Part shown: one piece after another, positions 1 to 5,304 of the stretch
How the letters are laid out: each line of letters starts with the position of its first letter
Position numbering within the stretch: position 1 is the first letter of the stretch
NCBI GenBank assembly: GCA_019414545.1
Contig: DXLV01000064.1
Coordinates: 1 to 7,005 of the forward strand
Length of the DNA: 7,005 nucleotides
Origin: Collinsella sp.
GTDB taxonomy: Bacteria; Actinomycetota; Coriobacteriia; Coriobacteriales; Coriobacteriaceae
Direction of reading: 5' to 3'
Position numbers and translations under genes: made by a program
The notes under the pieces: model-generated
What the model saw: only the letters and a program-made list of their open reading frames with translations
Told to the model about the DNA's origin: nothing
Databases searched by the model: none

Positions 1-1
1 C

Positions 2-457
2 CGCCACTACATCATGCGCTCCAGCTGGGTCATCGGCGAGGGCCACAACTTCGTCAAGACCATGAAGGCGCTCTCCGACCGCGTGGCCGACCCCGAGGAC
101 AAGCTCAAACAGGTCACCGTGGTCGACGACCAGCTGGGCCGCCTGACCTTCACGCGCGACATGGCCGAGGCCATCTTCCACGTGCTGGGGACGCACGCCC
201 CCTACGGCACCTACGACTGCACCGGCTCCGGCACCGTCAAGTCCTGGGCCGATATCGCCCGCGCCGTCTTCGAGGCCGCCAACGGCAACGGGGACAGGGT
301 CGTGCCGGTATCGACCGCCGACTACTACGCGAGCGCCGAGGGCCCCGTCGCCCCGCGCCCGGTCCACTCCGCGCTCGACCTGTCCAAGCTCGAGGCTGCC
401 GGCTTCCACATGCCCGACTGGGAGGAAGAGCTGGGGGAGTACATCAAGACGCTCTAG
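2..457 (+). CDS. rfbD: dTDP-4-dehydrorhamnose reductase, C-terminal part (5' end outside window)
   Basis: This is the last 151 codons of an NADPH-dependent dTDP-4-dehydrorhamnose reductase (RmlD/RfbD), the final step of dTDP-L-rhamnose synthesis in the cytoplasm. The frame is open from the first complete codon (base 2) to a TAG stop. The ATG at 14 is internal, because the preceding codons already read as family sequence (RHYI before MRSSWVIGEGHNF). Visible family features are RSSWVIGEGHNFVKTM near the start, DDQLGRLTFTRDMAEAI, YDCTGSGTVKSWADIA, and the C-terminal region with APRPVHSALDLSKLEAAGF and the closing DW..EL.EYI. The catalytic YxxxK and the nucleotide-binding N-terminus lie upstream and cannot be checked. 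In bifidobacteria and coriobacteria this type is often fused behind an RmlC epimerase domain, so the full gene may be bifunctional (from memory, not testable here). It ends about 100 bp from the convergent glycosyltransferase gene. Confidence 0.85.
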   Translation, partial: RHYIMRSSWVIGEGHNFVKTMKALSDRVADPEDKLKQVTVVDDQLGRLTFTRDMAEAIFHVLGTHAPYGTYDCTGSGTVKSWADIARAVFEAANGNGDRVVPVSTADYYASAEGPVAPRPVHSALDLSKLEAAGFHMPDWEEELGEYIKTL

Positions 458-479
458 CCGCTATTAACTTTTCGAGAGT

Positions 480-515
480 AAAAGCCGCCGTTCTTTAACG
501 GCGGCTTTTCTTGTT
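480..515. terminator. Bidirectional intrinsic terminator between convergent genes
   Basis: A perfect 13-bp inverted repeat, AAAAGCCGCCGTT (480-492) and AACGGCGGCTTTT (497-509), closes a 4-nt CTTT loop. The GC-rich core is flanked by A and T runs, so it reads as hairpin plus U-tract on both strands: TTTTCTTGTT on the + strand, TTTTACTCTC on the - strand. It lies 22 bp after the rfbD stop and about 50 bp beyond the glycosyltransferase stop, so it probably serves both transcripts. The rest of the 458-559 gap holds nothing else I recognise. Confidence 0.9.
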
Positions 516-559
516 GGTGGCTATCTGCGCAGTGGTGCCAATAGTATTTTGCGGAAGAT

Positions 560-1531
560 CTACCTCTCGCTTGGCATGGAAGTAGGGTGGCCGGGCTGGT
601 CGTCGTAGGCGTATTTGCTGTACACGTTGACCTCCCACTGCTTTTTTTCGACCTTTGCTACAGAATCTAGGATGAAGCCGGTCGCAAGGCTCAGGCCGCA
701 CAGGAACATAAACGAGGCGGCGAGCACAGCGGTGGGGAAGCGCGGGACGAGGCCGGTCTGGAAATATTCGACAACGATGGGCATGCCCAGGGCGAGGCCG
801 AATACCGCGAACAGAAGCGCAACGAGGCTGAAGAACTTCAGCGGGCGGTAGTCCTTGAACAGCGTGCCGATCATCGCAACGACTTTAATGCCGTCGCTCA
901 CGGTGTTGAGTTTGGACTCGGAACCCTCGGGACGGTCGCGGTACTCGATGGGCACATCTTTGATGCGCCAGCGGTGGTCGACGGCGTGGATCGAGAGCTC
1001 GGTTTCGATCTGAAAGCCCTCGGAAAGCACTGGGAAGGTTTTAACGAACGGGCGGCTCATGGCGCGGTAGCCTGTCATGACGTCATCGAAGCTGTAGCCA
1101 TAGATCCACTTGATCATGGCGCGGACCAGATTATTGCCAAAGCCGTGGAAGGCACGCTTGTTCTCCTCGGCGTAGGTGCCGTTGGAAAGGCGATCGCCTA
1201 CGGTCATGTCGGCCGTGCCGTTAAGGATGGGCTCGCAGAGGGCCTTGGCCGCCTCGGCGGGGTAGGTGTCGTCTCCGTCGACCATCAGGTAGCAATCGGC
1301 GTCGATATCGCGAAACATCTGGCGGCACACGTTGCCCTTTCCCTGACGGGGCTCAAAGCGGACTGTGGCGCCGTGCTCGGTGGCAATGCGTGAGGTATCG
1401 TCCGACGAGTTGTTGTCATAGACATAGACCGTCGCCTGCGGAAGCTCGCGGTGAAAGTCGTCGATGACTTTGCCGATCGTGAGCGCTTCGTTGTAGCAAG
1501 GGATGATGACGGCGATGGATTCAGAATTCAC
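560..1531 (-). CDS. Family 2 glycosyltransferase (dolichyl/polyprenyl-phosphate sugar synthase-like), membrane-anchored
   Basis: A 323-residue glycosyltransferase with a cytoplasmic GT-A catalytic domain and two C-terminal membrane segments. It probably moves a sugar from a nucleotide donor to polyprenyl phosphate or to a lipid-linked glycan. Residues 6-220 hold the family 2 fold: VIIPCYNEA (8-16), YDNNSSDDT (38-46), and the metal-binding DGDD (85-88) in LMVDGDDTYP. Further on are DDVMTGYRAMSR (149-160) and GFQIETELSIHA (172-183), with acidic residues in the usual acceptor/catalytic region. Hydrophobic stretches at about 233-254 and 267-288 flank a TGLVPRFPT loop, as in DPM/GtrB-like enzymes. 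The start is GTG at 1531, with AAGGAG six nucleotides upstream (1538-1543). It is divergent from the ABC exporter and convergent with rfbD, which supports a role in cell-surface polysaccharide assembly. The sugar and acceptor cannot be read from sequence. Confidence 0.88.
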   Translation of the reverse strand: MNSESIAVIIPCYNEALTIGKVIDDFHRELPQATVYVYDNNSSDDTSRIATEHGATVRFEPRQGKGNVCRQMFRDIDADCYLMVDGDDTYPAEAAKALCEPILNGTADMTVGDRLSNGTYAEENKRAFHGFGNNLVRAMIKWIYGYSFDDVMTGYRAMSRPFVKTFPVLSEGFQIETELSIHAVDHRWRIKDVPIEYRDRPEGSESKLNTVSDGIKVVAMIGTLFKDYRPLKFFSLVALLFAVFGLALGMPIVVEYFQTGLVPRFPTAVLAASFMFLCGLSLATGFILDSVAKVEKKQWEVNVYSKYAYDDQPGHPTSMPSER

Positions 1532-1561
1532 TTAATGCTCCTTATACATTCAATCCTAGAA

Positions 1562-1590
1562 AGTATAGCCGTTTGGGCCTGGCATCCTAA
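1562..1590 (-). promoter_or_regulatory. Candidate sigma70-type promoter for the glycosyltransferase gene
   Basis: On the - strand TTAGGA (1585-1590) and TATACT (1562-1567) are separated by 17 bp. The -10 box matches the consensus at 5 of 6 positions; the -35 box is weak (3 of 6). Initiation would fall near 1555, giving a leader of about 24 nt that includes the AAGGAG ribosome site. The call rests on the -10 box and its position in a divergent gap. Confidence 0.42.
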
Positions 1591-1646
1591 GATGTGGGTT
1601 AGTTCTCCAGTTTTGTTGCGCGAATCGTTTGCATGGCCGTCGGGTC

Positions 1647-1652
1647 TATACT
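1647..1652 (+). promoter_or_regulatory. Candidate -10 box for the ABC exporter operon
   Basis: TATACT stands 45 bp upstream of the permease start and predicts a leader of about 33 nt. No convincing -35 hexamer lies 16-18 bp upstream. The same hexamer occurs on the opposite strand at 1562-1567 for the divergent gene. The remainder of the 1532-1691 gap shows no clear operator or riboswitch. Confidence 0.3.
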
Positions 1653-1676
1653 GTTCGTTTGTCAACGATTACGAGT

Positions 1677-1683
1677 AAAGGAG
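1677..1683 (+). promoter_or_regulatory. Ribosome binding site fixing the permease start
   Basis: AAAGGAG lies 8 nt before the GTG at 1692. The frame is open upstream to a TTG at 1629, but that codon has no comparable purine-rich site and would place this Shine-Dalgarno inside the gene. The GTG is therefore preferred. Confidence 0.8.
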
Positions 1684-1691
1684 TTGCATCC

Positions 1692-2537
1692 GTGTCGGAT
1701 CAGACAAAGCAACAAGAAACTCGCAGTCTGCCTGCGACGTTTGCTAAGAACGAATTTGAGAAGGACGCGTTTATCCTTCGTCAGCTGGTTACCAAGGATT
1801 TTAAGATCAAGTATCGCCGTAGCGTTCTGGGCGTCGCATGGTCGGTGCTCAACCCGCTGCTGATGATGATCGTCATGGCCATCGTGTTCTCGACGATTTT
1901 TGGCCAGGGCCGCAACGGCTCAATGACGCCCGAGATGTACCCGCTGTACTTGATCGTGGGTAACATCACCTTTGCCGTCATGTCTGAGTCTACTAACCAG
2001 GCCCTGACGTCGATCGTGGGCGCTGCCCCTCTGCTCAAGAAGGTTAAGGTGCACCGCTGGGTTTTCCCGGTGCAGAAGGTGCTCTTCTCGCTGGTCAACT
2101 TTGCCTTCTCGCTGGTCGCCGTCGCCATCGTCATGCTGTGGTTCCGCGTTATGCCTTCTTGGCACCTGATTCTGTTGCCGGTTTGCCTGCTGCTGCTTAT
2201 GTGCTTCTGCATGGGCCTGGGCATGATGCTCTCTGCCCTTACGGTCTTCTTCCGCGACGTTATGCATCTGTGGAGCGTCGTCATTACGGCGTGGACTTAC
2301 ATTACGCCCATCTTCTGGACGACTGACTATATTGCGCAAATGCCGCATCTCGTGCGTATCTTGATGTATGCGAACCCCATGTTCAACTACCTGCAGTTTA
2401 TGCGCGATATCTTCCTGTTCCAGACTACGCCCTCGCTTATGACGTTTGGTATGTGCGTCGCTTGGGCGGTTCTTGCGCTTATTATTGGCTATACCGTGTT
2501 CCATAAGTCCGAGCGCAAATTTATCCTCTACATCTAA
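1692..2537 (+). CDS. ABC-2 type polysaccharide/teichoic acid exporter, permease subunit (Wzm/TagG family)
   Basis: An integral membrane subunit of 281 residues that would form the channel moving a lipid-linked polysaccharide across the cytoplasmic membrane, powered by the ATPase encoded next. The N-terminal cytoplasmic helix precedes the family hallmark KDFKIKYRRSVLGVAWSVLNP (35-55). Hydrophobic spans are near 48-70, 83-105, 127-150, 158-183, 190-209 and about 253-275, consistent with six membrane helices. A second hallmark, SALTVFFRDVMHLW followed by WTYITPIFW (181-209), is the classic ABC2_membrane signature. The C-terminus (HKSERKFILYI) also matches the family. Length is normal. The start is GTG, chosen for its upstream AAAGGAG. 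The stop codon overlaps the ribosome site of the ATPase gene, so the two should be co-transcribed and probably co-translated. The exported glycan is unknown; the rfbD neighbour hints at rhamnose. Confidence 0.92.
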   Translation: MSDQTKQQETRSLPATFAKNEFEKDAFILRQLVTKDFKIKYRRSVLGVAWSVLNPLLMMIVMAIVFSTIFGQGRNGSMTPEMYPLYLIVGNITFAVMSESTNQALTSIVGAAPLLKKVKVHRWVFPVQKVLFSLVNFAFSLVAVAIVMLWFRVMPSWHLILLPVCLLLLMCFCMGLGMMLSALTVFFRDVMHLWSVVITAWTYITPIFWTTDYIAQMPHLVRILMYANPMFNYLQFMRDIFLFQTTPSLMTFGMCVAWAVLALIIGYTVFHKSERKFILYI

Positions 2538-2541
2538 GGAG
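2536..2541 (+). promoter_or_regulatory. Ribosome binding site of the ATPase gene, overlapping the permease stop
   Basis: AAGGAG begins inside the permease TAA (2535-2537). It stands 7 nt from the ATG at 2549 but only 4 nt from an in-frame GTG at 2546, so the ATG is the better start. The overlap suggests tight coupling of the two exporter subunits. Confidence 0.75.
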
Positions 2542-2548
2542 TGCTGTG

Positions 2549-3316
2549 ATGACTGAATCTGTTGTTGATTACAGCGAGCAGCCTCTGGCTGTCGAGGTCG
2601 ACGACGTCACCATGATCTTTAACATGGCGTCCGAGTCGCTGACCAACCTCAAGGAGTACTTCATCAAGCTTGCCAAGCACGAGCTGTTCTTTGAGGAGTT
2701 TAGGGCGCTTAAGCACATCTCGTTCGATATTCATCGCGGCGAGGTCGTGGGTCTGGTCGGCACCAATGGCTCCGGCAAGTCTACGATGCTCAAGATTATC
2801 GCTGGCGTTCTTGAGCCTAGCGAGGGCAGCGTTAAGGTGCACGGTAACATCGCGCCGCTGATTGAGCTTGGCGCCGGCTTTGACCCCGAGCTGACCGCCC
2901 GCGAGAACATCTTTCTGAACGGCGCCCTGCTCGGCTATACCAAGGAGTTCATCGACGCCAACTTTGACGGCATTATCGAGTTCGCTGAGCTGCAGAACTT
3001 TGTCGATATGCCGCTTAAGAACTTCTCTTCGGGCATGGTGGCGCGTATCGCCTTTGCAATCGCGACGATTACCGAGCCCGATATTCTGATCGTTGACGAG
3101 ACGCTGTCCGTCGGTGATGTGTTCTTCCAGCAAAAGTGTGAGGCCCGCATCCAGCACTTTATCCAGAGCGGCGACGTGACGGTTCTGTTCGTTTCGCACT
3201 CTATGGAGCAGGTTGAGCGCATCTGCCAGCGTGCCGTTTGGATTGAGAAGGGTGACCTTCGCATGGACGGCCCGGTCGATGAGGTCTGCAAGGCGTACCG
3301 CGAGCAGTTCAACTAG
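2549..3316 (+). CDS. ABC-type polysaccharide/teichoic acid exporter, ATP-binding subunit (Wzt/TagH family, short form)
   Basis: A 255-residue cytoplasmic ATPase that would dimerise and drive the permease encoded just upstream. Walker A is GTNGSGKST (71-79). The Q-loop region reads IAPLIELGAGFDPELTARENI (101-121), with glutamate in place of the usual glutamine, as is typical of the Wzt branch. The signature motif is FSSGM (159-163) rather than LSGGQ, also typical. Walker B is DILIVDE (178-184), the D-loop SVGD (187-190), and the switch histidine H217 lies in LFVSHSM. The insertion LTNLKEYFIKLAKHELFFEEFRALK (31-55), before the core, is characteristic of polysaccharide-exporting ATPases. The protein ends soon after the ATPase core (KAYREQFN), so it lacks the C-terminal carbohydrate-binding domain of O9a/O8-type Wzt proteins. 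Substrate selection by the ATPase itself is therefore unlikely. The ATG at 2549 is preferred over the adjacent GTG at 2546 for spacing. Confidence 0.93.
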   Translation: MTESVVDYSEQPLAVEVDDVTMIFNMASESLTNLKEYFIKLAKHELFFEEFRALKHISFDIHRGEVVGLVGTNGSGKSTMLKIIAGVLEPSEGSVKVHGNIAPLIELGAGFDPELTARENIFLNGALLGYTKEFIDANFDGIIEFAELQNFVDMPLKNFSSGMVARIAFAIATITEPDILIVDETLSVGDVFFQQKCEARIQHFIQSGDVTVLFVSHSMEQVERICQRAVWIEKGDLRMDGPVDEVCKAYREQFN

Positions 3317-3318
3317 GT

Positions 3319-3324
3319 TATAAT
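3319..3324 (+). promoter_or_regulatory. Candidate -10 box for the tRNA-Arg gene
   Basis: A perfect TATAAT starts 3 bp after the ATPase stop and 47 bp before the tRNA. No good -35 hexamer is seen at 16-18 bp upstream, where the sequence is still coding. It would give a leader of roughly 40 nt to be trimmed by RNase processing. There is no clear terminator between the ATPase gene and the tRNA, so readthrough from the exporter operon is also possible. Confidence 0.45.
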
Positions 3325-3370
3325 TACTTGCGCCTGACAGGCTTGTGCTTGCTTGGGCGTGCGGTTATTT

Positions 3371-3447
3371 GCTCCATTAGCTCAGTTGGATAGAGCAGGG
3401 GACTTCTAATCCCAAGGTCGACGGTTCGAATCCGCCATGGAGCACCA
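3371..3447 (+). tRNA. tRNA-Arg, anticodon TCT (reads AGA/AGG), CCA encoded
   Basis: The cloverleaf folds completely. The acceptor stem is GCTCCAT (3371-3377) with ATGGAGC (3437-3443). The D stem is GCTC (3380-3383) with GAGC (3393-3396). The anticodon loop is CTTCTAA (3403-3409), with anticodon TCT at 3405-3407. The variable loop is AGGTC, and the T stem GACGG/CCGCC closes the conserved TTCGAAT loop (3425-3431). The discriminator base is A3444 and CCA follows at 3445-3447. Two stem positions do not pair: G27-A43 at the top of the anticodon stem and A50-C64 in the T stem. The tRNA decodes AGA (and AGG by wobble). It is followed immediately by its own terminator. Confidence 0.96.
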
Positions 3448-3456
3448 TCGTTTATT

Positions 3457-3489
3457 AAGCCCAGACCGCTTGGTGGTCTGGGCTTTTTT
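3457..3489 (+). terminator. Intrinsic terminator of the tRNA-Arg transcript
   Basis: An 11-bp perfect stem, AAGCCCAGACC (3457-3467) with GGTCTGGGCTT (3475-3485), has a 7-nt loop. It runs into six T residues (3484-3489) on the + strand, 10 nt after the CCA end. On the - strand the tail is TTAATAAAC, a weaker U-tract, so it may only partly stop transcripts coming from aroQ. The 3490-3551 stretch between it and the aroQ stop shows nothing recognisable. Confidence 0.92.
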
Positions 3490-3551
3490 CATCTTGTGTG
3501 TTGCTGGAGCCGAGCGCGAGCAAGCCGCTGCTGTTTGTTGGGGTTGGCATT

Positions 3552-3989
3552 TTACTTTTCGAGATGCTCTTTCAGCAGCTCCAACGCGTGGGCGTAGCCC
3601 TTCAGGCCCTCTCCGGTGATGGTGGCGAAGCAGGCCAGGCGGGCGTAGCTTACCTGGCGGAAGTCCTCGCGTGTCTCTACGGCGCTGATGTGTACCTCGA
3701 CGGCAGGGATGGCGACGGCCTTGAGGGCGTCGAGGATCGCCACGCTCGTATGCGTGTATGCCGCCGGGTTGATGACGATGCCGTCGACCTTGCCGTAGGC
3801 CTCCTGGATCTTGTCGACGATGCTGCCTTCGTGGTTGGACTGGAAGACCTCGACCTCGTCGAAGCCCTGTGCGGCGCCTGCCTCCTGGCAGATTTGGACC
3901 AGGCGGTCGTAGTTGTCGCTGCCGTAGATGCCCGGCTCGCGAATGCCGAGCATGTTGAGGTTGGGGCCATTGATGACGAGTGCTTTCAT
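3552..3989 (-). CDS. aroQ: Type II 3-dehydroquinate dehydratase
   Basis: Cytoplasmic enzyme converting 3-dehydroquinate to 3-dehydroshikimate, the third step of the shikimate pathway. At 145 residues it is the normal length for the dodecameric type II family. Diagnostic motifs are all present: INGPNLNMLG (6-15) with N12, the lid with catalytic R17 and Y22 (GIREPGIYG), FQSNHEG (49-55), INPAAYTHTSVA (73-84), EVHIS (98-102) with catalytic H100, and EDFRQVSY (108-115) with the substrate-binding arginine. The start is ATG, with AAAGGAAG about 5 nt upstream. It is the last gene of the - strand aromatic cluster, 64 bp after aroEK, but a strong hairpin terminator fills most of that gap. Its expression therefore probably depends on readthrough or on a promoter inside aroEK. 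The segment HISAVETRED, where many homologues have a HLSNIHAREE-like sequence, is a modest divergence. Confidence 0.96.
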   Translation of the reverse strand: MKALVINGPNLNMLGIREPGIYGSDNYDRLVQICQEAGAAQGFDEVEVFQSNHEGSIVDKIQEAYGKVDGIVINPAAYTHTSVAILDALKAVAIPAVEVHISAVETREDFRQVSYARLACFATITGEGLKGYAHALELLKEHLEK

Positions 3990-3997
3990 GGTTGCTT

Positions 3998-4045
3998 CCT
4001 TTGCGGTTGGAAAACCACCACAAAGGTGCCTGTCCCCTTTGCGGT
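3998..4045 (-). repeat. 10-bp direct repeat shared by hairpin arm and aroQ ribosome site
   Basis: CCTTTGCGGT (+ strand) occurs at 3998-4007 and again at 4036-4045. On the - strand transcript it reads ACCGCAAAGG. The first transcribed copy is the 5' arm of the hairpin; the second copy carries the AAAGG of the aroQ Shine-Dalgarno. The 3' hairpin arm can thus pair with either copy. The repeat is plain in the sequence; a regulatory role is only inference. Confidence 0.7.
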
Positions 4046-4051
4046 GGTTTT
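4011..4051 (-). terminator. Intrinsic terminator or attenuator between aroEK and aroQ
   Basis: Inverted arms at 4011-4026 and 4036-4051 form a 16-bp stem with a 9-nt loop, starting 2 bp after the aroEK stop codon. On the - strand transcript the single irregular pair is a G-U wobble, whereas on the + strand it would be A-C. This indicates that the - strand RNA is the functional form. The 3' arm ends GGTGGTTTT, giving a short U-tract before CCAACC. It can act as the aroEK terminator, but it lies only 21 bp before the aroQ start codon, so complete termination would isolate aroQ. The loop side contains GGGGACAGGCACC. Confidence 0.75.
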
Positions 4052-4053
4052 GA

Positions 4054-5304
4054 TTAGAGAGCGGATGGGAGGGTGTCGAGGAGGGCTTGGGCGGTGTTGG
4101 CGGCGCAGTCGCGTGAGTCGATGATGTAGTCGGCCCAGGCGCGGTAGCGCGGCATGCGCTGCTCGGCCAGCTTGTCGATACCGTCGCGGGCGGTGATGGG
4201 GCGTCCCTTGTGGGCTAGTTCGTCGAGCTTACGGTTGAGCATCACGATCTGGCTGTTCTGGTGCAGTAGCGGGTAGTTCTCGTCGCGCGTGACCACGCCG
4301 CCGCCCGTGGAAAGCACCAGGCCGCTGCGCTTGGAGATGCCGGCCAGCGCCCCCGTCTCCTGCTCGCGGAAGGCCGCCTCGCCGCGCTCGACGATATAGT
4401 CGGCACAGGGCATCCCCAGGCGCTCCTCGAGGGCGCGGTCCAGGTCGATGTGCTCGCGACCCGTGAGCAGGGCGATCTGCTCACCCACACGGGTCTTGCC
4501 CGAGCCTGGCATGCCGATCAGCGCGATGTTCTGTTCACGGCGTGACAAGCGCTCCGTTACGTCCAGGATGCGCTCGCGCGGGGTGACCTGGCCGGTATAG
4601 CGCTCGACGGCCTGTGCCGCTTGGGCCACGAGCATGAGCAGGCCGCCGATGCAGGGAATGCCGCGGCGCTCGGCCTCGAGCATGAGTCCCGTGCGAGCGG
4701 GGTTGTAGACAATGTCGATGACGCCCTCGAGCGCATCGAGCCCCTCGAGCGTGCAGGGGGCATCGGGACAGTGGGGGAACATGCCGGCGGGCGTGCAGTT
4801 GACGAGCAGTGCGGCGTCGGACTGCTGCGCGATGTTGTCGTAGTTGACTTCGCTCGTGCGGCCGACCGGCACGACGATGGCGCCCAGGTCGCCGAGCACC
4901 ATGCTGGCAGTGGTGCCGGCGCCACCGGTGGCACCGAGCACGAGGGCCTTCTTGCCGGCAACCTCTACGCCCAACTCCTCGACCAGACACTGAAAACCAA
5001 AGTAGTCGGTGTTGTCGCCGCGCAAACAACCGTCAGGCAGGCGTGTGATGGTGTTGACGTTGCCCATGCGCTCGGCGAGCGGACTCAGCTCGTCCAAGTA
5101 TTCCATGACGGCGCGCTTGTAGGGGATGGTCACGTTGGTGCCCTCCCATTCGTCGCCCATCATAAAGGCCTGAAGGTCTTCGGGCTCGCGCTCAAATCGC
5201 ACGTACTCGAGCCCTGCGAGCTCCTTGTAGATGGTCGGGGTGTAGCTGTGGCCCAGCACGCGGCCCAGCACGCCGTAGGGGCGGGTTGCGGCGGCATCGG
5301 CCAT
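4054..5304 (-). CDS. aroEK: Bifunctional shikimate dehydrogenase / shikimate kinase (AroE-AroK fusion)
   Basis: A 416-residue fusion catalysing two consecutive steps: NADPH reduction of 3-dehydroshikimate to shikimate, then its ATP-dependent 3-phosphorylation. Residues 1 to about 250 are AroE. The shikimate site reads GVLGRVLGHSYTPTIY (11-26) and GTNVTIPYK (55-63) with catalytic K63. GNVNTI (81-86) and GDNTD (96-100) follow, with catalytic D100. The nucleotide loop is GATGGAG (124-130), then GR at 148-149, VNCTPAGM (168-175) and YNP (200-202). Residues about 255-416 are AroK: Walker A GMPGSGKT (264-271), DLD (287-289), FRE (312-314), TGGG (333-336), lid KGRPI (366-370) and RYRAWAD near the end. 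Both halves keep their key residues, so both should be active. The reading frame is continuous through a short linker (RILDVTERLSRREQ). The ATG abuts the pheA stop, with GGAGG at 5313-5317 inside pheA, implying translational coupling. Confidence 0.95.
   Translation of the reverse strand: MADAAATRPYGVLGRVLGHSYTPTIYKELAGLEYVRFEREPEDLQAFMMGDEWEGTNVTIPYKRAVMEYLDELSPLAERMGNVNTITRLPDGCLRGDNTDYFGFQCLVEELGVEVAGKKALVLGATGGAGTTASMVLGDLGAIVVPVGRTSEVNYDNIAQQSDAALLVNCTPAGMFPHCPDAPCTLEGLDALEGVIDIVYNPARTGLMLEAERRGIPCIGGLLMLVAQAAQAVERYTGQVTPRERILDVTERLSRREQNIALIGMPGSGKTRVGEQIALLTGREHIDLDRALEERLGMPCADYIVERGEAAFREQETGALAGISKRSGLVLSTGGGVVTRDENYPLLHQNSQIVMLNRKLDELAHKGRPITARDGIDKLAEQRMPRYRAWADYIIDSRDCAANTAQALLDTLPSAL

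Noticed and set aside
974..1393. A 139-codon open frame on the + strand opposite the glycosyltransferase
   Set aside because: A shadow of the real gene on the other strand; its composition is that of a reverse-strand artefact with no recognisable motif.
1629..1691. A longer permease starting at TTG 1629
   Set aside because: No ribosome site precedes it, and the AAAGGAG at 1677-1683 fits the GTG at 1692. The extra 21 residues also lie upstream of the family's usual N-terminus.
3332..3342. Small palindrome GCCTGACAGGC between the ATPase gene and the tRNA
   Set aside because: The stem is only 4 bp with a 3-nt loop and no T-run follows, so it is not a credible terminator.
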